The notes: generated from the sequence alone by a model not told the origin. Counted from the stretch's first letter, positions 21,741 to 34,316 are shown. The stretch is 64,000 nucleotides of DNA from Larimichthys crocea (GCF_000972845.2 NC_040017.1:24451606-24515605); one strand, 5' to 3'. Numbers and translations: made by a program.

Positions 21741-22651
21741 AGTCTTAAGTCTACTCTTAAAGGTGATGACCGTGTCTGCCTCCCGAACCCAGAATGGTAG
21801 TTGGTAGTGAATTTATGGCAGAGCTGTTGTATCAGATCACATTGAATTGTACAATTGTACCAAATGCAGTGGCCGCTCCGTGTATGGACCATTCTGATCA
21901 TTACTATGGCAACTAAAGTCAGAGGATAGGTCTCACTCCCTCAACACAACAGATAGGTACATAATGTAGCCTCTAAAGTCAGATAACAATGTCTGACCAC
22001 TAAGGGTACACATTTGTGTATGTCTCACCACTCACTGAACTGACCATTGGTGGATATTATTCTCCACAACAGAAACTATGAAAAAAAAAACACTAATACA
22101 CAAGCATCACAGTCATCAAATGTGCGCTGTCGACCAGCCACAACTCTGACCCTATTTACTGATCTCTCTCCCATAGATCTAAATGCAGAAGTAACTGATC
22201 CAATCAAAACAAACAGCCAGTTGTGCAGTCTTTGCAACTGAAGCCATGTCCTCGACAATAAACCCTCTTTCAAAGTCGCCTTTCTTCTTGCTGTAACCCC
22301 AGTCCCATGTAGCTAGGAAATATTGACTGACAAATAATTGGGGTGTTGTAGTACAGTGGGACGGGGCCTGAGTTCATCTGGAGATGGCGCTACCTGTGAT
22401 AAATGTGATATAAAATAACTTGGCAGTGCCTCCAATAACGTTTAAGAAGTAACACAAAATTGAGTACTTCCCTTTTAAAGTAAAAGTTTACTTTAACCTA
22501 TTTTATATTTATAAAAAAAGTATCACCCTTGTAAGTACAACACAGGATTTAGTGGAAACAACAATAATTTTTTATTACAAAGTTACGAATTGGATGTTCA
22601 AATTAGTCAAATAGTTCACTGTGGACCTAGAAGTATGCATTGATAACAGTA
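21741..22651. other. Intergenic, no gene seen
   Basis: Only short reading frames are present on either strand. No recognised repeat boundary until the MITE at 22652. Confidence 0.45.
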
Positions 22652-22955
22652 CAGTCGTCCCTCACTATAACGCGGTTCACTTTTTGCGGACTCACTGTTT
22701 CGCGGATTTTTTTTGTGTAATTTTGCATGCTTTTTTTACAGCGTACTGTAACAGTATGAACGTGCATTGTGTCCTGCGTCCTGATTAACTAAGAGAGTAC
22801 TGTACAAAATGCATGTAAAAAGGTTTATAAAAGTGTGTGGTTAGGGGTTTTACGGCCTTAAAACATGTATAATAATTGTAAAACTCACTTCGCGGATTCC
22901 GTTTATTGCGGGTTATTTTTAGAACGTATCCCCCGCGATAAACGAGGGACCACTG
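22652..22955. mobile_element. Pogo/Tigger-type MITE
   Basis: The terminal inverted repeats CAGTCGTCCCTC (left) and GAGGGACCACTG (right) pair with one mismatch and are bounded by TA on both sides (22650-22651 and 22956-22957), the target duplication of Tc1/mariner/pogo elements. The inner sequence with repeated CGCGG and TATAACGCGG blocks is typical of Tigger-derived MITEs. No transposase. Confidence 0.85.
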
Positions 22956-22957
22956 TA

Positions 22958-23978
22958 CACGTTTATTTATAAAATATGAAGAATCGTTAAAATTTGATTT
23001 AAAAAAGTGTGTCTCATAAGCCAAGTATGATCCTGCACTGCTTCAATGCTCATATGTACATTATGAAATATATAAAAAAAATTCATAAAAAATATGACAA
23101 GTGTTAAAATGCTATAAAGAGTGTGTGTCGTGACTTTTAAAACAAAGGTTTTGTTTTTCAAGAGATGTGTTTGAATAAAATCTTGACATATTCAGAAGAC
23201 ATGCTTTTGCTTTTTATTTGGTTTAATTCATTGTCATTAATCAAGTATTAAAAAAAACATTGTTAGAATAATCAGCTAATTGAAAAAATAATCGTTAAAT
23301 AATCCGATAGAAAAATATCGTACTCACGAGTCAGCAACAAGTCGGAGATTAAGATGGAAAACGGGCAAAAAAGTACAGCAGCTACAGTTTCCCTCCAAAA
23401 GTCCAGGGCTCTCCCGGTCCTCGCTCTCTCCATCTATGGCAAATGTCCGGTCCTGAATCACATAATTCCTCTCAGTAACTTTAGTTACGGCTTATTCATG
23501 GCGGAAAACCAACAGTGGTCTTAAACAAATTAGCAATTGCTAACTGCCAACGCAGAATTAACCATGTGAAAGTCTATGGAGGAGCAGGCGATTAGCAATT
23601 TAGCTCGTCTTTAACACGTTACAATCACACAACAGACCGAGTACATTTAAACACATGAATTTACCTCGGCAGCTTCTCAGAGTTCTGATACCTAAACCAC
23701 GGGACGACTCTCCGCCCTTCTTGGGTTAGGAGTAATTTTCAGTTTATAGATCCAGCTGAGCCGATAAGGCCTCTGCTGTCGCTAATGTGCTGCGGCACGT
23801 TGGTGAACCAGTGAGGGCAGGATTGGCTACAGCTACCTTACATTCAAAGATGAGAGATTTAAGAGATGCTTCACTACCCCACAAAACAAATGGAGAGGCA
23901 CCTGGCTGCAGACCCCACTGTCCCCGCACCTACCTCCACTGATGACGTTTTTTTTTTTTTTGGATGAAAATGATTTTC
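22958..23978. other. Intergenic, probably old repeat sequence from 23330
   Basis: AT-rich to about 23320. From about 23330 to 23730 the base composition changes and the sequence resembles dispersed fish repeats (for example CTATGGAGGAGCAGGCGATT). No gene is seen. CTGGCTGCAGACC near 23911 has an inverted match near 24880. Confidence 0.4.
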
Positions 23979-24415
23979 AGACGCCTCACTGAGCAGGTTG
24001 GGCCGTTGCTGCGTTACGTTAATGCGTCCGCCATATTGGATGTGGCAGATCTGCCGTAAACTAATACAAGGAAATGGACTGAACTTCATAAAGCCGCTTT
24101 CTACAAAGTTCTTTAAGTTAATACCCATTATACACCCATTCACACACACACTAATATATCTGGGAACAAACAGGCACCAAAAACAACGTATGTTAACTTT
24201 TAAAGTGGATGACTATAAAGTTTACCCTTTGTAAGCACCAAACCAACGTATGTATTTTTTAATGCTGAGTGTTTACAGCTACTAGTGTGTAACACTGTTA
24301 CTGTGATGATAAATATTGAAATATTTTACTTAACATTTACAGTGTCTATAATAACCAATCCTGAAATGTAGATGTGACATGAGGGTTTTCTGAATAAAGA
24401 GCACTAGCGTTTACA
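23979..24415 (+). mobile_element. Single arm of the hAT-like foldback element
   Basis: From AGACGCCTCACTGAGC onward this follows the left arm of the element at 15570, and its last part (GAGGGTTTTCTGAATAAAGA) matches the inner end of that element's right arm. The outermost ATAGACATATATAC end is missing, so it is truncated. It is followed directly by TA/TG microsatellites, as in the full element. Confidence 0.75.
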
Positions 24416-24455
24416 TTTAACTGCTGTTGATATGATGTAATCATTGATGAACATA

Positions 24456-24492
24456 TACATATGTATGTATGTATGTATGTGATATATATATA

Positions 24493-24523
<31 letters not shown>

Positions 24524-24542
24524 GATATAATATTATATATTA

Positions 24543-24575
<33 letters not shown>

Positions 24576-24631
24576 TATATATCTATATATATGTGTGGTG
24601 TGTGTGTTGTGGTTTTATATATATATATATC

Positions 24632-24663
<32 letters not shown>
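24456..24663. repeat. GTAT, TA and TG microsatellites
   Basis: Long TA runs (24483-24540 and 24618-24662) are separated by a TG run (24544-24565). Open frames across it (YIYIYI-type peptides) are artefacts. Confidence 0.9.
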
Positions 24664-24665
<2 letters not shown>

Positions 24666-25149
24666 ACATGAGTAATAGCTTAAGAGAAAATGTTCACTGA
24701 CCAACCAAAAGTTTACTATAAAAAACATATACAATAGACCGGAATTGAAAGATTTATGCATTGTTTACCTAATTCATTAATTGTGAGGAAAACGATTCAA
24801 CCGGAAGTGCATTCACGAATTCATGATTTTATTTTGAAATGTATCCCTTGCATTTCCGGGCCTGACAGTGGAGGTCTGCAGCCAGCATCTCTTGTGGGAC
24901 AAATGTGGTCTCCTAGCTTTTGTGCTGACAATCATATGGATTTTAAACTAACACCACCCTTTATCTCTGACTTTTAACTGTATATGAAATGACTTTTTTA
25001 AACATATTTACACTTCTGAACTATTATTTATTGCCAACACAAACTATATATTCTGTATATGAATGAATGAAAATAATAGCCCCAGGGCTACACTTGCCAT
25101 CATTGTTTCATGAGTGCACCTGTGTGGAAGCCATGTCCATTTGTTATTT

Positions 25150-25720
25150 TTGGAAGAGTTAATCTGAGCAACTGGACTTTGTTGTAGATCAATATGAAGA
25201 CTGTCACTCTTTATCCAAGAGGCTCTTCACGTTCTGACTGACTGGTGGAGAAACCCTGGTACTTAGCTTGGTGAGGCGTTAACCCGGCCTTTGCTCCCCA
25301 CTGTTGTGACGACTGCCATCAGAGTCATTAAGGTCACCTGAGGTCCATTGTGGACCATGGTCATTGCAGTCCATTGAGTTGGGTATTGTGAGGAGTGTTG
25401 CCAACCAATGGAGCTAGGTGGTGGCTACATGTTTGGCAATACTGTATCCCACAGATTGGTGCTGCTGATTATGGGCCTGAGTAGAGCTCCCTCTTTGTGA
25501 ATTTTGGAAAATCCATACATGAACAGAATGGTTTCCAAGATACAGTTGGTGATATAATCGCCAAACTATAGTTCTTCTTTTTTTCTAACTTTTGCAAACA
25601 CAATAGACCAGACAATGTGGGGGTCATGTGATCCACGATTTGCATGTGGTTGGGTCATTCAGGAGTGTTGTGACCTTTGTGTGATAGTCAACTTGTTGGG
25701 AGCATTGTGCATCTTCTTCT
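25150..25720 (-). mobile_element. Degraded teleost dispersed repeat
   Basis: Landmarks such as GTTCTGACTGACTGGTGGAG, AGTCATTAAGGTCACCTGAG, CCCACAGATTGGTGCTGCT and ATGGGCCTGAG match, from memory, a repeat common in fish genomes that in better copies lies beside a GIY-YIG endonuclease reading frame. No reading frame survives here. Orientation and Penelope-like assignment are tentative. Confidence 0.35.
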
Positions 25721-25899
25721 GTCTGCTGGAAGGATGGTGTATTTTTGGTCTTTGCTCAGTCATGCTAAAGCCTTCTTTCACTGGGTGGTAAGGTTTGAAG
25801 GGGATCCTTGGCATTGGAAAGGGCTTCTGATGTCTTCAACCTGAGCTTCTGTTGTCTGTTGCTTTTGTCTTCTGGCTGACTGTGTGGTTGTAATGAAGT

Positions 25900-26247
25900 T
25901 AACTATACACGGCTGTCATTTGAGATGATTGCAAGTTTAGGCTCTTGGCTAGGACCTTTTGGTTGATGGTTAGGATCTCTGATTGGGTGAGGTATAAACA
26001 CTATCGATGAAAATAAACTATGGAATGATAATACTCAAGACTATTCAGTCTCTTTAGAATTAACAACCAATAGCCAATGATGATCACTGCTGGCAAATTT
26101 CATTTGCTGCATTCTTTAAGTCATCATGACCAGCGCTCTCTCAGAAAGCTGCAGAGAGCTCATCACATCTGTCTGGCCCAGCATCTTAGGACTTTAGAGA
26201 AGCTTTCTCAAGAACATATAACAATGGCACTTTAAAAAAAACAGTAT
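25900..26247 (+). repeat. Upstream flank of the broken group B OR
   Basis: This matches 28415-28749, the upstream flank of copy 6, with few differences. It is part of the duplicated group B unit. No gene. Confidence 0.7.
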
Positions 26248-27157
26248 ATGGCAAATAACAGCTCATTAGTTGGTGGTGAGTCTTTGCTGCGGCAGATTAA
26301 TTTCAGGTCATTATTGTGCCGATTCTGGTGATAAGTTTTCTTTGTGTCAACTTGTTGCTCGTTGTGACTTTTTTCAGAAGGAGTGCTTCTACACGACTGC
26401 TCGCTACATCTTATTGCTGTTACACTAATGTCTGATAGCTTGATATTATTAGTGTCTGATATTCTTTCATCTTGAGCTATTCTCGCTTTACAATGCAACT
26501 CGGCATGTGTACCGTTCTCTGTTTCACTGTATATCTGTACTTTATAGTCACACCACTTACTCTGACAGCAATGACCCTGGAGCGATATGTGGCCATCTGC
26601 ATGCCCCTGCTCAGCAGGCTGTGCTCCACACGCAGCACTATGCATTGCATCCTCATCATTCACGGCCTCAGCTCTGTACCCAGCATTGTTGTTCTTTCCA
26701 TTTTATTTGCATCAGTCTCTCTTAGCTTTTACAAACAAATCACAGTATGTTCCATAGAGATGCTGCTTGTTCACGAATGGCAGGGTCATCTTAGATCAGC
26801 TATAAATCAGTTTTACTTCTTGATGATGTGTATAATCATTGTGTTCTCCTATGTTAAAAATAATGAAAGCGGCCAAGCTGCATCAGGAGAGGATAAAAGT
26901 CAACATGGAAAGGGCTCAAACTGTAATTCTTCATGGTTTCCAGCTACTGCTCAGTCTCATCCAGCTGTGGTGCCCGTTCATAGAAGTACTATACTTCAAT
27001 TTGATTTCATGTATTTGTTCAAATCAGGTACTTTAATTATTAATGTTTAGTCTTGCTCCAAGATGTCTGGTCCTCTTATTTGGTCTCAGGGATGAAAAGT
27101 TTTTTCTCGAGCTGAAAAGTTTTGGCTTCTTTGGTTTGTATAGTTAGAAATTTCTGA
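26248..27157 (+). pseudogene. Odorant receptor 131-2-like (group B, copy 5), frameshifted
   Basis: This starts with ATGGCAAATAACAGC like its neighbours and is almost identical at base level to copies 4 and 6. At least ten one-base losses break it, for example ATTATCAGG to ATTTCAGG, CAGAAAGG to CAGAAGG, TTATTTGC to TTATTGC and GATAAAAAG to GATAAAAG. There is also a net 3-base loss at the CGTCATGCAGAG position. The longest open part (26472-27050) covers TM3 to TM5 only. Loss from short homopolymers with few substitutions suggests uncorrected long-read sequence; a very young pseudogene is the alternative. No start or stop has been lost otherwise. Confidence 0.85.
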
Positions 27158-27895
27158 CATAACTTGCTTCAATGCCCCTATAATTAAGATCTATCACTAT
27201 GCTCTAGTTTTCTAATAATAGTGTTTATTCTCATGTTATATGCCTGACCGTTCTCATATTGTGATGGTGAATACACTGTTAACCAGCTGTTACCCCCACA
27301 TACTGTATAAATGTCATGTGAGGTCCGCGAAACAACTTCCAGCTGTGGTGCTAATTTAAACAAACTAGATAGATTTTATGTTACACATAATGTCAGGTAC
27401 TTTAAATGCATATCTCTTAAGCCTGCTCCAAGATGACTGAGTCTTCTATTTATGGCTCACAAGTGAAAATGTGCATGGAAACTGTGGAGGATTTTCTATT
27501 CTCAATGACATGACACAGGGTCAAGCAAATGTCCTTAGGTCTCCTGTAGGAATAGTGTTAAATCTTAGATGTTAGAGGACACTGACTTCTCCTTGAGATT
27601 CAGAGCAGCTGTAATCTGACTGGCCACTTCATTAGATACACTTGTACAATTCAATGTTATTAAATACAACAACTCTGCAATGAATTCTACTTTTTCTGTT
27701 ATTGTTGGCCCTGTCAGAAGATATGAATTTAATTATTGATGTTGTCGTTTGAAGTAGTGTTAAACTGGACTTCATTATATTGAGATGTGTTTCTAATACT
27801 ATGGGTCTCAAATGGGGTGGCCAAAATATTTAGAAACATGTCAAGGATCCACAAAAAAATCAACCAACCATTTATAAGCATAAATGTAGAATTTA
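27158..27895 (+). repeat. Group B 3' flank (second copy) with an OR relic
   Basis: Copy of 20310-21060 with scattered one-base indels. The TM6-TM7 relic is at about 27325-27480. Confidence 0.7.
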
Positions 27896-28410
27896 TCAAA
27901 TCAAATCAGATTTTATTTGTATAGCCCAAAGTCACAAAGTACATTTGCCTCGGAGGGCTTTACAGTCTGTACCTTGAGAGAGATAGAGAGACACAGATGC
28001 ACAGCAGCAGCAAATCATCAACTAACTATAAACTGTAATGGAGATATGGTAACAATAATGACAGTAGTAATTTGTGTAGTGGACGTCATGCAGGACGAGA
28101 GAGCACAGAAACTCTGGGGAAGGTTTAGTTAGTAACATGCATTAATGAGACATGTATGTTTACATATGGTGACAGAGAAAGAGAGAGAGTTTTCAGTAAA
28201 GGGAGATATGACTGCATCTTCAACCAATACTATGCCTGACTAGGCATAACCCTGGAAGAGACAGACAGAGACAGACAGGGAGAGAGAGAGGGGAGTTGAG
28301 GTAGTGGGGGTCCCCTGGCAGTCTAATCCTATGGCAGCATAACTAAGGGGGATGACCTGAGCCAGCCCTAACTATAAGCTCTACCAAAAAGGAAAGTCTT
28401 AAGTCTATTT
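27896..28410. mobile_element. Teleost dispersed repeat, second copy with internal deletion
   Basis: This starts with CAGATTTTATTTGTATAGCC, an edge not present in the copy at 21061. It lacks most of the first 250 bases of that copy and rejoins it at GAGAGATAGAGAGACACAG. The group B unit boundary lies just after it, near 28417, where the sequence jumps to the OR upstream flank. Confidence 0.6.
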
Positions 28411-28749
28411 TTAAAGTTTAGGCTCTTGGCTAGGACCTTTTGGTTGATGATTAGGATCTCTGGTTGGGTGAGGTATAACAACTATCGATGAAAATAAACT
28501 ATGGAATGATAATACTCAAGACTAATTCAGTCTCTTTAGAATTAACAACCAATAGCCAATGATGACACTGCTGGCAAATTTCATTTGCTGCGATTCTTTA
28601 ACGTCATCATGACCAGAGCTCTCTCAGAAAGCTGCAGAGAGCTCATCACATCTGTCTTTGAAGCGACACAGAGGGCCCAGCATCTTAGCACTTTAGAGAA
28701 GCTTTCTCAAGAACATATAACAATGGCACTTTAAGAAAAAAACAGATAT

Positions 28750-29658
28750 ATGGCAAATAACAGCTCATTAGTTGGTGGTGAGTCTTTGCTGCGGCAGATT
28801 AATTATCAGGTCATTATTGTGCAGATTCTGGTGATAAGTTTTCTTTGTGTCAACTTGTTGCTCGTTGTGACTTTTTTCAGAAAGGAGTGCTTCTACACGA
28901 CTGCTCGCTACATCTTATTTGCTGTTACACTAATGTCTGATAGCTTGATATTATTAGTGTCTGATATTCTTCTCATCTTGAGCTATTTCCGCTTTACAAT
29001 GCAACTCGGCATGTGTACCGTTCTCTGTTTCACTGTATATCTGTACTTTATAGTCACACCACTTACTCTGACAGCAATGACCCTGGAGCGATATGTGGCC
29101 ATCTGCATGCCCCTGCGTCATGCAGAGCTGTGCTCCACACGCAGCACTATGCATTGCATCCTCATCATTCACGGCCTCAGCTCTGTACCCAGCATTGTTG
29201 TTCTCTCCATTTTATTTGCATCAGTCTCTCTTAGCTCTTACAAACAATTGACAGTATGTTCCATAGAGGTGCTACTTGTTCACAAATGGCAGGATTATCT
29301 TAGATCAGCTCTGAATCAGTTTTACTTCTTGATGATGTGTATAATCATTGTGTTCTCCTATGTGAAAATAATGAAAGTGGCCAAAGCTGCATCAGGAGAG
29401 GATAAAAAGTCAACATGGAAAGGGCTCAAAACTGTAATTCTTCATGGTTTCCAGCTACTACTCAGTCTCATCCAGCTGTGGAGTCCATTCATAGAAAGTA
29501 CTATACTTCGGATTGATGTCGTGTTATTTGTTCAAATCAGGTACTTTAATTACCTAATGTTTAGTCTTGCACCAAGATGTCTGAATCCTCTTATTTATGG
29601 CCTCAGGGATGAAAAGTTTTTCCTCGAGCTGAAAAGATGTCTTTTTTGGCCTGTGTAA
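28750..29658 (+). CDS. Odorant receptor 131-2-like (group B, copy 6)
   Basis: 302-residue single-exon receptor, nearly identical to copy 4 through TM1-TM7, with LERYVAIC after TM3, KAASGEDKKSTWKG in the third intracellular loop and PLIYGLRDEKFF after TM7. The extreme C terminus differs: it ends LKRCLFWPV where relatives read LKN-FFGLYKRNI or similar. Removing one T from the TTTTTT run at about 29642-29647 would restore an FGL-type tail, so the last few codons are shifted by a one-base change. The receptor core is intact, and such a tail change may be harmless or a sequencing error. Copy 4 and copy 6 differ at scattered sites, mostly in TM4-TM5 and TM6-TM7. Confidence 0.9.
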   Translation: MANNSSLVGGESLLRQINYQVIIVQILVISFLCVNLLLVVTFFRKECFYTTARYILFAVTLMSDSLILLVSDILLILSYFRFTMQLGMCTVLCFTVYLYFIVTPLTLTAMTLERYVAICMPLRHAELCSTRSTMHCILIIHGLSSVPSIVVLSILFASVSLSSYKQLTVCSIEVLLVHKWQDYLRSALNQFYFLMMCIIIVFSYVKIMKVAKAASGEDKKSTWKGLKTVILHGFQLLLSLIQLWSPFIESTILRIDVVLFVQIRYFNYLMFSLAPRCLNPLIYGLRDEKFFLELKRCLFWPV

Positions 29659-30084
29659 AATAAATTTCTGAGAATGAGCTTGATTCAGTTTCCCTATAAG
29701 ATGTATAATTAAGCTCTATATCTGCTAATAATAGATGTATAATATATTTTTTATATAATCATGTGCATGATTTTGGTTATATTGTTTGATACATGGATAC
29801 ACTAAATTAGCTGTTTAACCCCATGATGTATAAAGTCTCAGGTGGTGGAATGAACAACTTCCAGCTGTGGTGCTAAATCACACAAACTGCTGCCCTTTAG
29901 ATTTTATGTTATGCATAAAGGTCAGGTACTTTAAATACAGGGTTTTTTATGAGTCTGAGTCTTCTTATTCATTGCCTCACTAATGAAAATGTACATATAG
30001 AAACTACAATCAGTTTACTTTCTTCTTTCCTGTACTTACAGACCTTTTGAATTTTGTAAATGGTTCAAAGAGCATAAGACGAGG
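29659..30084 (+). repeat. Group B 3' flank (third, more diverged copy) with an OR relic
   Basis: This is related to 20310-20660 but more diverged. The relic at about 29855-30000 again shows the CTTCCAGCTGTGGTGCTAA start and GAGTCTTCTTATTCATTGCC end. No gene. Confidence 0.55.
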
Positions 30085-30170
30085 GACAAATTATAGAAAA
30101 AAAGGTGCCTTAGTGAAGTGTTGGACCACCACATGCAGCCAGAACAGCTTCAAAGCACCTTGGCATGGCA
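30085..30170. mobile_element. Dispersed repeat fragment
   Basis: TGTTGGACCACCACATGCAG and CAGAACAGCTTCAAAGCACC with TTGGCATGG follow a repeat I recall from fish genomes. Class unknown. Confidence 0.35.
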
Positions 30171-32385
30171 GGAAAGGAAAGTTGACCGAGTCTTTCTCAA
30201 CTTTTATTGGAGCTAAAAATATTCATAATAATAATAATTTACACAACACTGATGATCAGCTACCTATTAATCATCATGCAATTACTATGGGGCTAGCACT
30301 ATAGGCCGCCCTACATTTTATAGGCTTAGTTTAATATGAAAAACATTTCTATACAATATATATATGTAGGAATCTGTATGCTCTGACTCTCTATCAACTA
30401 CAGGCCGAAATTAATATTAAATACCACCACCTTACACTTCAGCCAGACAGTTACCTTCAAACACAATCACACCTGCAGGCCGATAAGTCACTGATTCGGC
30501 AGGCCTGCATGTCTTTGGACTATGTGCAGAAACCAGAGGGGACTTACAAACGTGGGAAAAACATGCAGAGTCAGGCTCTTTTTCTGCATCCTCTTGCCTA
30601 TTTGCATGTTTTGTATCTACATAAACATTTAATGCACAGTAACACATCTTTAACAGGAACAAGACGTGCACTAATGGAAGTGAGGAACACCTGTTGGATA
30701 ATATTAAAGGATGCTCTTTAAATTTAGATGGCAGAGTGAGACGCTTTAATAGAAGTGTTATTTTTTGTGTTTTCTACTGAACACACAAAGATTTTAACTT
30801 TAGACTCTGTACGTAAGAGCAGGAGAATGTCGTTACCCACACTAAGTGTGCCAAATTTCTTTGTGTCAGCTGTTTTGCAAACCTTACTATATGTCTCTTC
30901 TCAGCATTCTTCATTATTTTACTGAAAAGTTGTACTTGTCACTTCTTCATGTCATTTAATATTCTACTAAAACTCTTGTTGCCAAAAGTTTGGCTCTATG
31001 ATAACCTGCAAAGAAGTTTTTGTGCTGAGGTGGCATCGCTGAGGGAGTGTTTGTTTTGGACACGGATTCTGGTCCAATCCCCTGCAGTCCTGATTACTGA
31101 CGCAAAACTTGCGTAAAGAGCTGACGAGCCCCCATGAGCCGCTCTCAACAGAGTCAACTTGTTTGCCAAACAAGTGAAAATTTCAGGTTGCACAATTAGA
31201 CTCAGGAGCTTTACGTTAATAATCAGCCATTCTGTTAATTACTAAGCAGGGGGATATGAGACCTGCTCTCTAACCATGCTCTGGAGATAATACCTCACTC
31301 CAGTGCTGCATCATTGTTGCAGTCATTTAAATTACAGAATCACCTCATTATGGGTTTCATCATCTTCAAAACAAAACTTATTTAAACTTTGAAAAACTTG
31401 ATGACCTCAGTAACGTGTCAAAGTGTAACAACAAACAAAGATAACGCATCCACCTGCTCTATGACAGATGTGTCAAGTGTTTTCTGAGGTGTTTATCACT
31501 GCAGTCCACAAACATCTGAGCACGTACATACGTATCATATCACGCATACAAATCTGGAACTCATTGTACTGCCCTGTTTATTGACAAAAGAGTCAATAGG
31601 ACACGTTATGAGGAGCTAGATTCAGGTTCATTCTAGTAGAGATACAACACTTCAAATATTTGAAAGTGTTATCTACTGTTTAAACATTCAATCATGAAGC
31701 ATAGAGGCACAAACTAACCTGGTTACAGATATGCTGTAGTTCAGGCCCAGTGTGTAGGAAGAAATATTCTATGCATGACTATGTCTGTAGTGTATAATCA
31801 CCAGAAATTAAGAATTATGATGTTCTTATAACCTCAGAATGAGCCTTTTATATCTACAAACACTCTTAAACAGTATAAATATGGACATTATATCCATGTC
31901 ATCACCCACAGGTTTCTTAAGAGCTGTTGTGAAGCTCAGGGTGTTGTGGACATTTTAATATGGGGGCTTATGGAGACTGACTCATTCTGTAGCCGGCCTC
32001 AACTGTAGCAGGAACTGCAGTTTTTGGCACTTCCTCATTGGCTTCACTTCACAGCCACTTAGATTGCTGCTTGCAGAAGCTGCAGGTCCTCTTCCACTGA
32101 GTCCGTCATGCTTCTACAGTAGCCCAGACACTGGCTCTAGGTAACACATTTCACATTTTTGTTGTGTTTTGTGGCCACTGTAGTTTCATGCTAGGAAGGA
32201 GAGGATGAGGTAAGGTGTTTGCAAATAGCAACCACATAATTCTACAGAATGTAGTTTATATATTTTTTGTTTGTTTTTTTGTTTTAAGTAGTAAAATATG
32301 CACAATTCCAGAAGCACAATAAACCAGTAGATAAGTAAAATGATACAGTCCTGAATTGTTCAGTACTGATCTGTACCTTCGTCTC

Positions 32386-32418
<33 letters not shown>

Positions 32419-34040
32419 TAACATCTGTCTAACTGAACAAACAGCCGTCTCAGGTGCACTGTCCTTTACCCCGGAGTCACAGCATGATCCTCTCATGTTG
32501 CCTCACAGTTACCCATGTTGTTGATGTGTCTGAACTGAACCCAAGGTTCCCAACCAAGGTGGGTTTTGACCCCCACTAGAGGTCGCCAAAGCTTCATGGG
32601 GCTTCTCAGATTTCAAGGGGTGTAAGAAAACCTTTTAAAAATATATACAGTAGGCCTTTATTGTGGTATTTTATTAATATCTGTGAAGAAAACGCATTGC
32701 AGCTATTGTATTTATTATTAATTTTACAGTTGTTTTCACCGTTATTGTTATTCACTGAATATAATATAATATCCATATGTCCAGTCAGGGTAACCACCTT
32801 AAATTCTACCTTAAAGCCAACATTAATTTATTAATTTTCCATAAATACTTATACTTCACATCAGGGTCGCAGGGCTCAAGTTGATCCCAGCCAGCTGACA
32901 CTGATCGAGAGCCGGCGTACATCCTGGACAAGTCGCCAGTTCATCACAGGACTTCACTTTACTGACTGCGGCATCTGAGGCTCACGATGTGGACAGTCAC
33001 AAAAATGTGTGAGGGGCGCTGCCAAAGCACTTTGCTCAACAGTTCACAGACTCAGCAGAACCACCAGAATCAATATGAGAGCTCCCCCGTCCAGCTGGAA
33101 AAGGCTCAGTTAAATGACCTAGAAACTGCTCTGCATCAGCAAAAAACAAACAAACTTAAAGGGACATTGTCCAGCCACCAATGTGGTCCAGTCTGTTTTA
33201 GGAGTCATATTGAGTTTCCTGAAACTGTAACCACTTCAGTGCCATTCACTTTCACAGATGTTCACCAGTCAGCCACCAGCCAGTGTCCACGTGTTACATA
33301 ATGTACAAGTATTGCATGAGATGTTTTCAGCACAAAGGCTGTGGAGTCATATTAGACCATTTTCAATCACGCAGTTGATCAACTTTTAAACATGTGAGAT
33401 GGAAAAACAATAAAGTTGGACAAAGAATTCATTCCTCCACTGGTTTATGATCATTTGAGTGGATTGGTCTCAGAGCCTGTGTTTGGTCCAGGTTCACTAG
33501 AAGGCTGCTGAGCCCAGTTCTGTTGCCCGCTGGCCTGGCAAACATCCAAACGGTAGCAAAGTCTCATTAAGCTTGTTTACATGGTTTTATGGCACATTAA
33601 CTGTTACTGTCGCAACACATTCGTAACTAACCTTGAACTTCTTTATACTTTTGTTTATTAAATCAGTGAAATATACATGAATAGTAACCTCATCAGATGT
33701 TTTACACGTGTTCGAACTAAATAAAAATAAAAAGACTTCTTATAAAATGTAACTACACAGTATTTGAGTAAATGTGCAAACACGTGACCTTCTTATTCCG
33801 TTGATTGACTGTTGCTGGATAGCAGCATTTCACTGCTAAAATTGTGTAAAATTTGTAATAGTAAATCTTGTGTATGTGTAAAATATAATATGTTTTCCTA
33901 GATATGAACCCGTCCTCCTCATCCGCCCACTGAAATCTCTTGTTAATTAGAAACATAGGGTCATAGAGTCTCTGGGGACTCGGGTCAAACTAATCTAAAT
34001 GAGGCCACTTCACTTCAGATGAGGGGAAGAACATCCAAGA
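30171..34040. other. Gene-less interval between the OR cluster and the diverged OR
   Basis: No supported coding region. Repeat-like pieces: 31965-32075 (contains AACTGCAGTTTTTGGCACTT), 32380-32420 (TCTC/TGTC simple repeat), 32525-32625 (GGTTCCCAACC and GGTCGCCAAAGC motifs) and 32860-32950 (GGTCGCAGGGC, GACAAGTCGCCAGTTCATC). All resemble fish dispersed repeats. The reading frame at 32987-33301 is not recognisable. Confidence 0.5.
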
Positions 34041-34117
34041 GATGTTGTTCACTGAAGACACACTATGATAAGAACAGCAGAGCTCTGAAGTCTTCACATT
34101 GATGAACACATTCACTG
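34041..34117 (+). other. Possible 5' non-coding exon of the 34317 OR
   Basis: ATTCACTG is followed by GTAAGATG (donor at 34118), and TTTTCTTTTACAG ends at 34291, 25 bases before the start codon. Both sites are strong and would splice a leader to the coding exon, a common OR gene layout. If spliced this way, an upstream ATG at 34102 would open a short frame overlapping the receptor start. The 5' limit is arbitrary. Confidence 0.4.
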
Positions 34118-34316
34118 GTAAGATGCTCACTCTTTTATTTTGAATGTTGTGAATTCATTTACAGAGTGTTGCTGAGTGGATGAGTGTCATCAAGTTATAT
34201 TCTATTCTAATCCTACTAACACTGTGTATTTATGAGGGTGTATTGTAGTTTTTGATAATCTTTAACTTATTTTCTTTATTTTCTTTTACAGGTTTGCTGC
34301 AGGCCACAGTTGCAAA

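Noticed and set aside
24461..24700. Low-complexity frames rich in Tyr and Ile
   Set aside because: Pure TA/TG microsatellite translation.
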